Shown in pieces: positions 36,518 through 44,227 of a stretch of 64,000 nucleotides of DNA; the first letter of the stretch is position 1, and each line of letters starts with the position of its first letter. The stretch covers positions 1 to 64,000 of the forward strand of contig JAXDBV010000045.1 of the NCBI GenBank assembly GCA_034678415.1, read 5' to 3'. The translations under genes and the position numbers were made by a program. Below the pieces are notes generated by a model that saw only the letters and a list, made by a program, of their open reading frames with translations, was not told the DNA's origin and made no database searches. Source of the DNA: JAXDBV01 sp034678415. GTDB taxonomy: Bacteria; Bacteroidota; Bacteroidia; Bacteroidales; VadinHA17.

Positions 36518-37081
36518 TCAGACGGTCATTATCTCCTTTTCCTTCTTCAGGGCAACCTCATCCACCTTTTTAATAAAGTCATCGGTCAGGTCCTGGACTT
36601 TTTCGATGGCATCCTTTTCCATATCTTCCGGCAGTCCTTCCTTCCTCATCCTCTTGAATTCATCGTTAGCCCATTTCCTGGCATTCCTTATGCTTACCCT
36701 GGCGGTCTCCGCTTCGTGCTTGATCTGTTTCACCAGTTGTATCCTTCGTTCCTCGGTGAGAGGCGGCACATTGATACGGATCACCTCCTTGTTATTGAAG
36801 GGAGTGAAGCCAAGGTTAGCGGCCAGGATGGCTTTTTCAATAACATCGAGCATGCTCTTGTCCCATGGCTGGATAAGGAATGTCTTGGGATCGGGAGTAT
36901 TGATGTTCGATACCTGGTTCAGTGGTGTCATCACGCCATAGTAATCCACCTTAATACCATCGAACACCGTTGGATTTGCCTTTCCGGCTCTTACTCGTAC
37001 CAGCTCGTATTCGAGATGATCAAGGGCCTTTTGCATCCCTTCGCGGGTTTCATCGAGATATAGTTGAACTTCTTCTTCCAT
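36518..37081 (-). CDS. frr: Ribosome recycling factor
   Basis: 187 residues, the normal RRF length. The helical hairpin core is recognisable from ALDHLEYELVRVRAGKANPTVFDGIKVDYYG near the N-terminus and INVPPLTEERRIQLVKQIKH in the second half. Together with EF-G it splits post-termination ribosomes. It follows pyrH by 33 bp on the same strand, the pyrH-frr order found in most bacteria. Confidence 0.96.
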   Translation of the reverse strand: MEEEVQLYLDETREGMQKALDHLEYELVRVRAGKANPTVFDGIKVDYYGVMTPLNQVSNINTPDPKTFLIQPWDKSMLDVIEKAILAANLGFTPFNNKEVIRINVPPLTEERRIQLVKQIKHEAETARVSIRNARKWANDEFKRMRKEGLPEDMEKDAIEKVQDLTDDFIKKVDEVALKKEKEIMTV

Positions 37082-37114
37082 GTTATTAGACGATTAGCAC
37101 AGGATTAAATGTAT

Positions 37115-37825
37115 CTAATTTTTGATCACTGTCCCAATTTCTTCGCCCATAATAATTTTTTTCAGATTATTGGGCTGGTTGATATTGAACACCACCACAG
37201 GAAGATTATTTTCCCTGCACAGGGTGAAGGCAGTAAGATCCATAATCTTCAGGTTTTTGTTGTACGCATCATCGAATGTCAGGTGATCGAATTTTTTTGC
37301 CAGGGGGTCCTTTTCAGGATCGGTTGTATACACCCCGTCAACCCGTGTTCCTTTTAACATTACCTCTGCTTTTATCTCAACAGCCCGGAGTGCTGCCGCC
37401 GTGTCCGTGGTAAAATAGGGGTTGCCGGTGCCAAAGGTAAGAACGGTTATATTTCCCTCCGACAGGGATTGAATGGCTCTTGATGCAGAATAGTATTCAC
37501 ATACAGGTTCCATATGGATGGCAGAAAAAACCATTGTCGGGATGCCTGCAGATTCCAGCGATGACTGTATGGCCAGCCCGTTGATCACGGTGGCCAGCAT
37601 TCCCATCTGATCGCCCTTGTACCTGTCGAATCCCTTTTTTGTTCCCGGCAGGCCACGGAAGATGTTACCCCCGCCGATAACAACCGCCGTTTCCACTCCC
37701 AGGTCAGCCATCTCACGCAACCGGGAGGTATAGTATTCCAGTTGTCTGGTATCGATCCCGCAGGGTAATTCCCCCATCAATGACTCCCCGCTCAGTTTCA
37801 ACAGAATGCGTTTGTACTTTACCAT
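37115..37825 (-). CDS. pyrH: Uridylate kinase
   Basis: 236 residues of the amino-acid-kinase fold UMP kinase. Key stretches are YKRILLKLSGESLMG at the start, VVIGGGNIFRG with the phosphate-binding glycines, and TGNPYFTTDTAAALRAVEI. It phosphorylates UMP to UDP. ATG 37825 (MVKYKRILL) is chosen; the frame extends to a TTG at 37834 only. A rho-independent terminator separates it from tsf upstream, so pyrH-frr likely also has its own promoter, which I could not locate. Confidence 0.95.
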   Translation of the reverse strand: MVKYKRILLKLSGESLMGELPCGIDTRQLEYYTSRLREMADLGVETAVVIGGGNIFRGLPGTKKGFDRYKGDQMGMLATVINGLAIQSSLESAGIPTMVFSAIHMEPVCEYYSASRAIQSLSEGNITVLTFGTGNPYFTTDTAAALRAVEIKAEVMLKGTRVDGVYTTDPEKDPLAKKFDHLTFDDAYNKNLKIMDLTAFTLCRENNLPVVVFNINQPNNLKKIIMGEEIGTVIKN

Positions 37826-37888
37826 TTCCGGCAAATTGTGTGATCTACGAAATTAAAAAAAAATCAACTGAGCAGGGCCACAACAAAT

Positions 37889-37917
37889 AAAAAAAGGCTG
37901 CTTTTTACGGGCAGCCT
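37889..37917 (-). terminator. Rho-independent terminator after tsf
   Basis: On the minus strand a 7-bp GC-rich stem (AGGCTGC / GCAGCCT) with a 9-nt loop is followed by a run of seven T residues. It lies 24 bp after the tsf stop and 64 bp before pyrH, and should end the rplM-rpsI-rpsB-tsf transcript. Confidence 0.8.
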
Positions 37918-37940
37918 GTGTATGCATAAGTATTGTAAGG

Positions 37941-38771
37941 TCAGTCTCTCAATGAATACCTTAAAAACCCCGTCACCTTCACATCCTTGTTCACTCCCTG
38001 CAGGTACTGCCTGATAGTAATCTTATTATCCTTAATGAATTCCTGGTTCATAAGCGTGCTTTCCTTGTAGAACTTGTTCAGTTTTCCCAGGGCAATCTTT
38101 TCCACCATGTTTTCTGGTTTGCCTTCGCGCCTGGCCTGTTCCTTCCCGATCTCCAGCTCCTGATCCAAAATCTTTTTGGGAACATCGTCTTTATCGATGG
38201 CCACGGGATTCATGGCAGCCACTTGCATGGCAATATCTTTGCCTGCCTGTGCATCAGCCAGAGGAATGCTGAATCCAACAAGGGTGGAGAGTTTATTCCC
38301 CGGATGAATATAGGCTACCACGTAAGGGGCTTCGAGTGAGTTAAAATAGGAAAGCTCAATTTTCTCACCGATAACACCCATCTGGCTTGTCAGCACATCC
38401 ATAATTTTACTATTTCCGAGCTTCAGGTTTTTCAATGCTTCCAGGTCGGAAGGATTTTGATCCAGTGCAGGTTCCAGAACAGACTGTGCCAGGTTTATAA
38501 ACTGGCTGTTCTTTGCCACAAAGTCGGTTTCACAATTCATGGTGATCATCACCCCCCTGGTGCCATTGGCAGACACCTTGGCGAGAGTAACGCCCTCCCG
38601 TGCTTCACGATCGGCTCTTTTGTTGGCAACCGCTTGTCCTTTCTTCCGTATGATTTCGATAGCCTTGTCAAAATCACCGTTGGCTTCCGTAAGGGCGTTC
38701 TTGCAGTCCATCATTCCTGCCCCGGTTGCCCTGCGTAGTTTACTGATTTCGGCAACTGTAATCTGTGACAT
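37941..38771 (-). CDS. tsf: Translation elongation factor Ts
   Basis: 276 residues of EF-Ts, the nucleotide exchange factor for EF-Tu. The N-terminal UBA-like segment (ISKLRRATGAGMMDCKNAL) and the conserved core MNCETDFVAKNSQF are clear, and the C-terminal coiled-coil subdomain is present. It follows rpsB by 36 bp, the usual rpsB-tsf pair, and is followed by a strong terminator. Confidence 0.96.
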   Translation of the reverse strand: MSQITVAEISKLRRATGAGMMDCKNALTEANGDFDKAIEIIRKKGQAVANKRADREAREGVTLAKVSANGTRGVMITMNCETDFVAKNSQFINLAQSVLEPALDQNPSDLEALKNLKLGNSKIMDVLTSQMGVIGEKIELSYFNSLEAPYVVAYIHPGNKLSTLVGFSIPLADAQAGKDIAMQVAAMNPVAIDKDDVPKKILDQELEIGKEQARREGKPENMVEKIALGKLNKFYKESTLMNQEFIKDNKITIRQYLQGVNKDVKVTGFLRYSLRD

Positions 38772-38807
38772 AAGTATTCGTGTTATTCAGATGAATTATG
38801 GGATGGA

Positions 38808-39746
38808 TCAGGTATTCTTCTTTGCAGAGGATTTTTTCCCGGTTCTTGCTTCGGCTTCCCCGGCAACTGATTTTATTTCCTCCTCATTCACAGCTTCTGA
38901 TCCATCGGGTTGTGGTTTAACCTGCGCCGCGGGTTTTGAAGCTTTCACCTCTTCTTCCCCTGTTTCTTTTTTGACTTTTCTTGGTTCTTCACCTTTTTCT
39001 TCTGCCTTTGCAGGTCCTTTTTTCGCTTTAACGGTGGCTGCCTCCTTTTCCTTTTCCAGTCGCCTTTCGTCAAGGCCTTCCTCAATGGCTTTGGTTACCA
39101 CGTCTATAATGAGAGAAATGGATTTGGAAGCATCGTCGTTGGCGGGGATGGGAAAGTCAATGGAATTGGGATCGGAGTTGGTATCGCACATGCCGAAAAC
39201 AGGGATGCTGAGCCGGTTAGCTTCCCTCACTGCAATATGTTCCTTTGCCACATCCACAACGAAGAGGGCGGTTGGCAGGCGTGTAAGATCGGCTATGCTG
39301 CCCAGGTTCTTCTCCAGTTTGGCACGCTGACGGGTGATCTGGAGCTTCTCCCGTTTTGACAGCGTATCAAACGTTCCGTCAACGGCCATCTTGTCAATGG
39401 ATGCCATCTTTTTCACTGCCTTGCGGATCGTGGGGAAATTGGTTAACATGCCACCCGGCCATCGTTCTGTTACATACGGCATATTGGCCTGCCTGACCTT
39501 CTCGGCAACAATATCCTTGGCCTGTTTTTTTGTGGCCACGAAAAGGATCTTTCGACCCGATTTGGCGATCTGTTTTAAGGCGGAGGCTGTCTCTTCCAGT
39601 TTCACCAGTGTCTTTTCAAGATCGATGATATGAATCCCGTTCCGTTCCATGAAGATATATGGAGCCATGTTTGGATTCCATTTTCTTTTCAGGTGCCCGA
39701 AATGCACGCCTGCATCGAGCAGCTCCTTAACAGTTGTTCTTGCCAT
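38808..39746 (-). CDS. rpsB: 30S ribosomal protein S2 with C-terminal extension
   Basis: 312 residues. The first 230 match S2: LLDAGVHFGHLKRKWNPNMAPYIF, VATKKQAKDIV, RWPGGMLTNF, and DTNSDPNSIDFPIPANDD. After about residue 235 the protein adds some 75 residues rich in K, E, A and P (for example KAKKGPAKAEEKGEEP), which is absent from typical 230-260-residue S2 proteins and looks disordered. No frameshift or fused domain is evident. It precedes tsf. A hairpin lies in the 93-bp gap upstream. Confidence 0.95.
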   Translation of the reverse strand: MARTTVKELLDAGVHFGHLKRKWNPNMAPYIFMERNGIHIIDLEKTLVKLEETASALKQIAKSGRKILFVATKKQAKDIVAEKVRQANMPYVTERWPGGMLTNFPTIRKAVKKMASIDKMAVDGTFDTLSKREKLQITRQRAKLEKNLGSIADLTRLPTALFVVDVAKEHIAVREANRLSIPVFGMCDTNSDPNSIDFPIPANDDASKSISLIIDVVTKAIEEGLDERRLEKEKEAATVKAKKGPAKAEEKGEEPRKVKKETGEEEVKASKPAAQVKPQPDGSEAVNEEEIKSVAGEAEARTGKKSSAKKNT

Positions 39747-39778
39747 GTAATTACATTGAAGTTTACGTTCTATAAAGC

Positions 39779-39812
39779 AATCACTGGGTAGTCCTGAGGA
39801 GTCACAGTGATT
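39779..39812 (-). promoter_or_regulatory. Stem-loop in rpsB leader region
   Basis: An 8-bp perfect outer stem (aatcactg / cagtgatt) encloses a second short palindrome (tcct-g-agga). It lies 32 bp before the rpsB ATG and 27 bp after the rpsI stop. No U-tract follows on the minus strand, so a leader structure or processing site fits at least as well as a terminator. Confidence 0.4.
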
Positions 39813-39839
39813 TAGATACTAAACACAGAAATATATTCC

Positions 39840-40226
39840 TTAACGCTTGCTGAACTGGAATCTCCTTCTTGCTCCGGGTTGACCCGGCTTTTTCCTTTCC
39901 ACTTCGCGCGGATCACGGGTCAGGAAGCCTTCAGCCTTGAGCTTGGGCTTATCTTCAGAATTTATCTCGACCAGCGCCCTTGATAACGCCAGCCGCAAGG
40001 CTTCCGCCTGGCCTTTAGAACCTCCGCCCGAAAGGTTTACTTTGATGTCATATTTCCCCTGTGCATCCAGTAATACCAGAGGCTGTTCAATGATGTATTG
40101 AAGCACGGATGTGGGGAAATACTGCTTATAGTCCTTGTCATTGACAGTAATATTACCTTTCCCTTCATTGATATAAATCCTGGCTACGGCGGATTTTCTT
40201 CTTCCGATGGCGTTGACAACTTCCAT
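39840..40226 (-). CDS. rpsI: 30S ribosomal protein S9
   Basis: 128 residues, normal for S9. It starts MEVVNAIGRRKSAVARIYI, contains LSGGGSKGQAEALRLALSRAL, and ends in the basic GARRRFQFSKR tail that reaches the decoding centre. It lies 5 bp after rplM, the universal rplM-rpsI pair. Confidence 0.97.
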   Translation of the reverse strand: MEVVNAIGRRKSAVARIYINEGKGNITVNDKDYKQYFPTSVLQYIIEQPLVLLDAQGKYDIKVNLSGGGSKGQAEALRLALSRALVEINSEDKPKLKAEGFLTRDPREVERKKPGQPGARRRFQFSKR

Positions 40227-40231
40227 GAAAA

Positions 40232-40687
40232 CTATTTAATATTATTAAGATTCAAAACCTTTGGCTGTTGTGCTTCATGCGGGTGCTCTGCTCCGGCATA
40301 CACGTAGAGATTTTTGAAGATGGCATTGCCCAGTCTGTTTTTGGGAAGCATGCCCCGTACCGACTGTTCAACAAGCACACGGGGGTCCTTTTTTAACAAA
40401 CTCTCCGGTGTGCGCTTCCTCTGACCCCCGGGATATCCGGAGTGGTCGAAATGCTCACGGTCGGTAAACTTCTTACCCGTTAGCTTCACCTTACCGGCAT
40501 TGATCACGATCACCTGATCGCCGCAATCAACATGAGGAGTAAAACTGGCTTTGTGCTTCCCACGCAATATCATGGCTATTTTTGTTGATAACCGGCCAAG
40601 TACCTGATCCTGTGCATCCACCAGGTACCACTCCTTTTTTACCATAGCCTTGTTGGCCGAAACCGTCTTATAGCTTAATGTGTTCAC
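40232..40687 (-). CDS. rplM: 50S ribosomal protein L13
   Basis: 151 residues. The family signatures are WYLVDAQDQVLGRLSTKIA and VRGMLPKNRLGNAIFKNLYVY. The start codon is GTG at 40687 (N-terminus MNTLSYKTVSANKA); this fits the family N-terminus and no ATG lies nearby. It is the first gene of a translation operon continuing through rpsI, rpsB and tsf, with a good promoter about 62 bp upstream. Confidence 0.96.
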   Translation of the reverse strand: MNTLSYKTVSANKAMVKKEWYLVDAQDQVLGRLSTKIAMILRGKHKASFTPHVDCGDQVIVINAGKVKLTGKKFTDREHFDHSGYPGGQRKRTPESLLKKDPRVLVEQSVRGMLPKNRLGNAIFKNLYVYAGAEHPHEAQQPKVLNLNNIK

Positions 40688-40748
40688 TTTCGCCTAATCC
40701 TTTTATTTATTTGCAGCCGTTAAAATTACGGCCCGAAATTGTGGACTG

Positions 40749-40778
40749 CAAAAATACAATTATTTTTGATTTTCCAAA
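40749..40778 (-). promoter_or_regulatory. Bacteroidota-type promoter for rplM operon
   Basis: On the minus strand TTTG (40775-40778) is followed after 18 bp by TATTTTTG (40749-40756), matching the -33 TTG / -7 TAnnTTTG arrangement. It is the best two-part promoter seen in the window. The rest of the 226-bp gap to the O-antigen ligase-like gene shows nothing else. Confidence 0.6.
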
Positions 40779-40912
40779 TACTTGCAGAAGATTAATTTTG
40801 TCAGAAACCCGGTAAGAATGGTTACTTTAATGAGTGTAAATGCTGAGAGGAACATCCGGTGAAAATGGAATACAGTAGTAACAAACAATAACGTATCCTG
40901 TTTCCCTGTTTT

Positions 40913-42502
40913 ATGCCCCTGCTTACCCGGAAATACCACAGGACGATCTTTACGGGCAGCCTGGCGCTGATGACAGCCAGCCTGCCACTATCCGAGTTTA
41001 TCCTGAGCATAGCGATCATCATCTGTACAGTGAACTGGATCGCCGAAGGTCAATACGGGGAGAAATGGCAGCAGCTGAAGACCAGGAAAAGCCTGTGGTT
41101 CGTTATGGTTATCTACCTGGTGCACCTGGCAGGCATGCTTTATACCAAGGATACAGACTATGGATTACACGACCTGAGGATCAAGCTTCCCCTCCTCATT
41201 CTCCCCCTTGTGGTTGGTACAACCGGCACACTCTCCGGCAAAGAAGCAAAATGTGTCTTCATGTCGTTCATCCTTGGCGTCATCGTTTCCAGCATTGCAG
41301 GTTTCGCGGCCCACGCCGGTCTTATTCCGCAGACTGACGGGCGTGCCTCCATCTTCATTTCCCATATCCGCCTGGCACTCATGGTTAATATGGCTATTGT
41401 CCTTTGCCTGAACATGACCATCAGCCAGTTTGGAGCAAACAAATGGTTCTCAGGCAGCTTGTATGCCACCGGAATGATATGGCTTGTTTTTTTCATTTTC
41501 ATTTTAAAATCATTAACAGGAATATTAATATTATTGATATTAACATTATTAATATCAATATATTTTTTAATAAAATTAAAGAATGTTATTTTAAAATTTA
41601 TCCTGGTAACATTCCTGGCAACCGTTGTACTTTTATCTTTTTCCTTTGTAACCCATTCTATAATAAGGTATTATCGTGTGGCTGAGGTAGACTTGTCGGC
41701 ACTCGAAACGCACACTAAGAGGGGCAATCCGTATATTCATGACATGGTGAACCAACAGATAGAGAACGGAAATTATGTATGGCTGTATTTATGTGAAGAA
41801 GAGCTGAAGGAAGGATGGGAGCAGATGAGCGATGTTCCTTATGACGGGGTGGACGGCAGGGGACAGTACATACGGTACACACTGATCCGCTACCTGACAT
41901 CAAAGGGATTGAGGAAGGATGCTGAAGGGTTGGCACAGCTGCAGCCGGAAGATGTGGAGGCTGTTGAATCAGGATTGGCCAATTGCCTGTTCCTTGATCG
42001 CTATTCGCTGTATCCGAAGATGTATGAGGTTATATGGCAGATCGATCAGTTTCGGAAGGGAGGAAATCCCAGCGGCAATTCCGTTACCCAAAGGATCGAA
42101 TACCTGAAGACGGCGATAAATATTTTTCGTAATCATGTATTAATGGGTGTGGGAACAGGGGACGTCAGTAGTGCATTTGATGAACAGTACACGGCGGACA
42201 AATCGGGCATTGATCCGGCATGGCGTCTGCGCGCCCATAACCAGTATATCACATTTCTTCTTACTTTTGGTATCATAGGTTTTTTGCTCATTGCCGGTTC
42301 ATTCATAATGATAATATACCTCGAGAGAAAAAACCTCGATCCCCTGGCTCTGGCATTTCTAGTGATCGCTCTGTTATCCATGATCAACGAAGATACTCTT
42401 GAGACACATGCCGGGGTGAGTTTTATCGCATTTTTCTTCTCAGTCCTCCTTTGGGGGAGAAAAGAAGAAGGCAAACAAAGGAAAAATGGGAACGGTGCAT
42501 AA
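40913..42502 (+). CDS. O-antigen ligase/polymerase-like membrane protein
   Basis: 529 residues with about ten to eleven hydrophobic helices. A large hydrophilic loop spans roughly residues 255-410, after which the conserved RAHNQYITFLLTFGIIG segment appears; an H-N pair in this loop-helix junction is typical of the Wzy_C/WaaL family, which ligates or polymerises polysaccharide on the periplasmic side. Residues about 200-240 are encoded by an extremely AT-rich stretch (41510-41610). It overlaps the 3-methyladenine glycosylase gene by 17 bp. Whether it is a ligase or a polymerase cannot be told from sequence. Confidence 0.82.
   Translation: MPLLTRKYHRTIFTGSLALMTASLPLSEFILSIAIIICTVNWIAEGQYGEKWQQLKTRKSLWFVMVIYLVHLAGMLYTKDTDYGLHDLRIKLPLLILPLVVGTTGTLSGKEAKCVFMSFILGVIVSSIAGFAAHAGLIPQTDGRASIFISHIRLALMVNMAIVLCLNMTISQFGANKWFSGSLYATGMIWLVFFIFILKSLTGILILLILTLLISIYFLIKLKNVILKFILVTFLATVVLLSFSFVTHSIIRYYRVAEVDLSALETHTKRGNPYIHDMVNQQIENGNYVWLYLCEEELKEGWEQMSDVPYDGVDGRGQYIRYTLIRYLTSKGLRKDAEGLAQLQPEDVEAVESGLANCLFLDRYSLYPKMYEVIWQIDQFRKGGNPSGNSVTQRIEYLKTAINIFRNHVLMGVGTGDVSSAFDEQYTADKSGIDPAWRLRAHNQYITFLLTFGIIGFLLIAGSFIMIIYLERKNLDPLALAFLVIALLSMINEDTLETHAGVSFIAFFFSVLLWGRKEEGKQRKNGNGA
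41533..41559. repeat. 11-bp inverted repeat inside AT-rich coding patch
   Basis: The arms attgatattaa and ttaatatcaat are exact reverse complements around a 5-nt spacer, inside the O-antigen ligase-like gene. The reading frame is intact across it. Confidence 0.6.
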
Positions 42503-43022
42503 AAGACTTACCCGGGATTTTTACTCCAGGGATGTACTCGAAGTGACTCCTGATCTGCTGGGTAAATGGCTTGTCCGCCGGTTTGATGACGGTACGGTCA
42601 GAAGATATATCATCAGCGAAGCGGAGGCATACAGGGGAGGAGAAGATAAGGCATGCCATGCAAGCCGGGGATACACGGAAAGAACCAGGGTGATGTTTGG
42701 TGAGGGAGGGCATGTATACGTATACCTGATCTACGGGATGTACTGGATGTTTAATATTGTAACCGGTCCAAAGGGTTTGCCGCAGGCATCACTGGTCAGG
42801 GCTGTACTGAATATTGACGGACCCGGAAAGCTAACCCGTGAACTATGTATCGACCGGTCGTTCTACGGTGAAAACCTTGTTACATCAAAGAGATTGTGGC
42901 TGGAAGATAATCCTGTGAAACCGTCCATCAGAAGCGCACCAAGGATCGGTGTGGATTATGCCGGGGAATACTGGAAAAATATACATTGGAGATATATTAT
43001 TGAAAGCAATGATCATCAATAG
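42486..43022 (+). CDS. DNA-3-methyladenine glycosylase, AAG/MPG type
   Basis: 178 residues of the AAG family, which excises alkylated purines. It begins with RLTRDFYSRDVLEVTPDLLGKWLVRR; the central VMFGEGGHVYVYLIYGMYWMFNIV carries the conserved damage-recognition tyrosine region, with ISEAEAYRGGEDKACHA containing the catalytic glutamate. The C-terminus is somewhat short, with the last motif RIGVDYAGEYWKN present. It overlaps its neighbours on both sides, so it probably shares their transcript although its job (DNA repair) differs. Confidence 0.9.
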   Translation: MGTVHKRLTRDFYSRDVLEVTPDLLGKWLVRRFDDGTVRRYIISEAEAYRGGEDKACHASRGYTERTRVMFGEGGHVYVYLIYGMYWMFNIVTGPKGLPQASLVRAVLNIDGPGKLTRELCIDRSFYGENLVTSKRLWLEDNPVKPSIRSAPRIGVDYAGEYWKNIHWRYIIESNDHQ

Positions 43023-44154
43023 CCGTTTATTTATTCTTATCATGTCACTGGGAATGTGGGTCGGTATCAGGACTGGTTACACCCAGCTGGACAACAGCAA
43101 ATTCTATCTGACGGATTCGTTGGAACCGCCGCTGAAGAACAAGGTATTTCTGAATTTCTCAAGCCTGGGATTCTTTAAGAACAATGAATATTTTAATAAT
43201 ATTGCTGACGGCTATACCTTGTTTGGATACCATTTTGCGCCTTCCCTGTCGTTTTATCCTTCCGAGCATATTTCATTAAAAGCGGGTTTTTTTGCCTGGC
43301 AGGATTTTGGAAACCATACCTTCAGTATGTTCCAGCCGTTATTTACCATTCGCCTGGTATACGGGGATATGCTGTTCCAGTTTGGCACCCTTGATCCTCC
43401 TGCTTCACACTTGCTGATTGAACCCATTTACGATTTTGAGCGGAACCTCACCTCTCCCCTGGAGAACGGAATGCGATTCGTATACGATCATCCCCGGATC
43501 CGCTCCGAGGTCTGGATCAACTGGGAGGATATGCTGTACCGGGGAGAAGGCTCACAGGAAAAGCTTTCTGCCGGTCTTTCTGCAGTTATCCGTGCCGCAG
43601 GTGATGAGGTGATGTGGATTGATATTCCGGTGCAACTGCTGGTGTGGCATCATGGAGGACAGATCGATGCCTCGCCCCTCCCGATGAAAACAACAGCTAA
43701 TGGCGCTGCAGGCTTCTCCGTCGGTTGGATGTATCAGGATAACAGGATATTACGCAAGCTTGGCTTCAGCTGTTACCTGGCAGGATACAAGGATTTTTCA
43801 AACACCCTCACGGAACCGTTCCGGAACGGTTTCGGAGGCTATGTAAATGGTATGCTTTCCACCAGCATCGTGGATCTCATGTTAAGTTACTGGCATGGTG
43901 ACCGGTACATCTGCGATTACGGTGGTGACCTGTATTCATCGGTTTCTTCAACCTTTAAAAATCCATTGTATTATGAGAAAACCAGGGACCTGATCATCGT
44001 GCGTTTTTCCAGGGATATCCGTTTATTCTCCAATTTTTACATTACCGCAAGGGTCGAACCCGTGCTCGATTTTAACGACCCGGCATTTGAATTCTCCCAT
44101 GGCCTGTATTTCAATTACCGTGGAAATTTCCTGATGGGAAAAACAAAGGACTGA
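43009..44154 (+). CDS. Putative exported outer-membrane beta-barrel protein
   Basis: 381 residues beginning MIINSRLFILIMSLGMWVGI, a likely signal peptide with cleavage near GYTQ. The rest is rich in aromatic residues and short alternating strands (FAPSLSFYPSEHISLKAGFF, LYFNYRGNFL), suggesting an outer-membrane barrel. I do not recognise a family. ATG 43009 overlaps the glycosylase by 14 bp; a longer frame from 42949 would hide the signal peptide. The next gene, GT117, begins 73 bp downstream on the same strand. Confidence 0.65.
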   Translation: MIINSRLFILIMSLGMWVGIRTGYTQLDNSKFYLTDSLEPPLKNKVFLNFSSLGFFKNNEYFNNIADGYTLFGYHFAPSLSFYPSEHISLKAGFFAWQDFGNHTFSMFQPLFTIRLVYGDMLFQFGTLDPPASHLLIEPIYDFERNLTSPLENGMRFVYDHPRIRSEVWINWEDMLYRGEGSQEKLSAGLSAVIRAAGDEVMWIDIPVQLLVWHHGGQIDASPLPMKTTANGAAGFSVGWMYQDNRILRKLGFSCYLAGYKDFSNTLTEPFRNGFGGYVNGMLSTSIVDLMLSYWHGDRYICDYGGDLYSSVSSTFKNPLYYEKTRDLIIVRFSRDIRLFSNFYITARVEPVLDFNDPAFEFSHGLYFNYRGNFLMGKTKD

Positions 44155-44227
44155 ATATGACGGAAGAGTTTTTTAGTGAATAATTGCTTTATTTGTTAGC
44201 TTCACCGTTCTTGAATTGCTGGTATTT

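Noticed and set aside
38539..39330. 263-residue plus-strand open frame opposite rpsB and tsf
   Set aside because: Low-complexity Ser/Ala/Phe-rich translation of the antisense of two ribosomal-operon genes; a coding shadow.
41533..41559. Possible insertion or mobile-element end inside the O-antigen ligase-like gene
   Set aside because: The reading frame is uninterrupted and no target-site duplication or transposase is present, so only the inverted repeat itself is reported.
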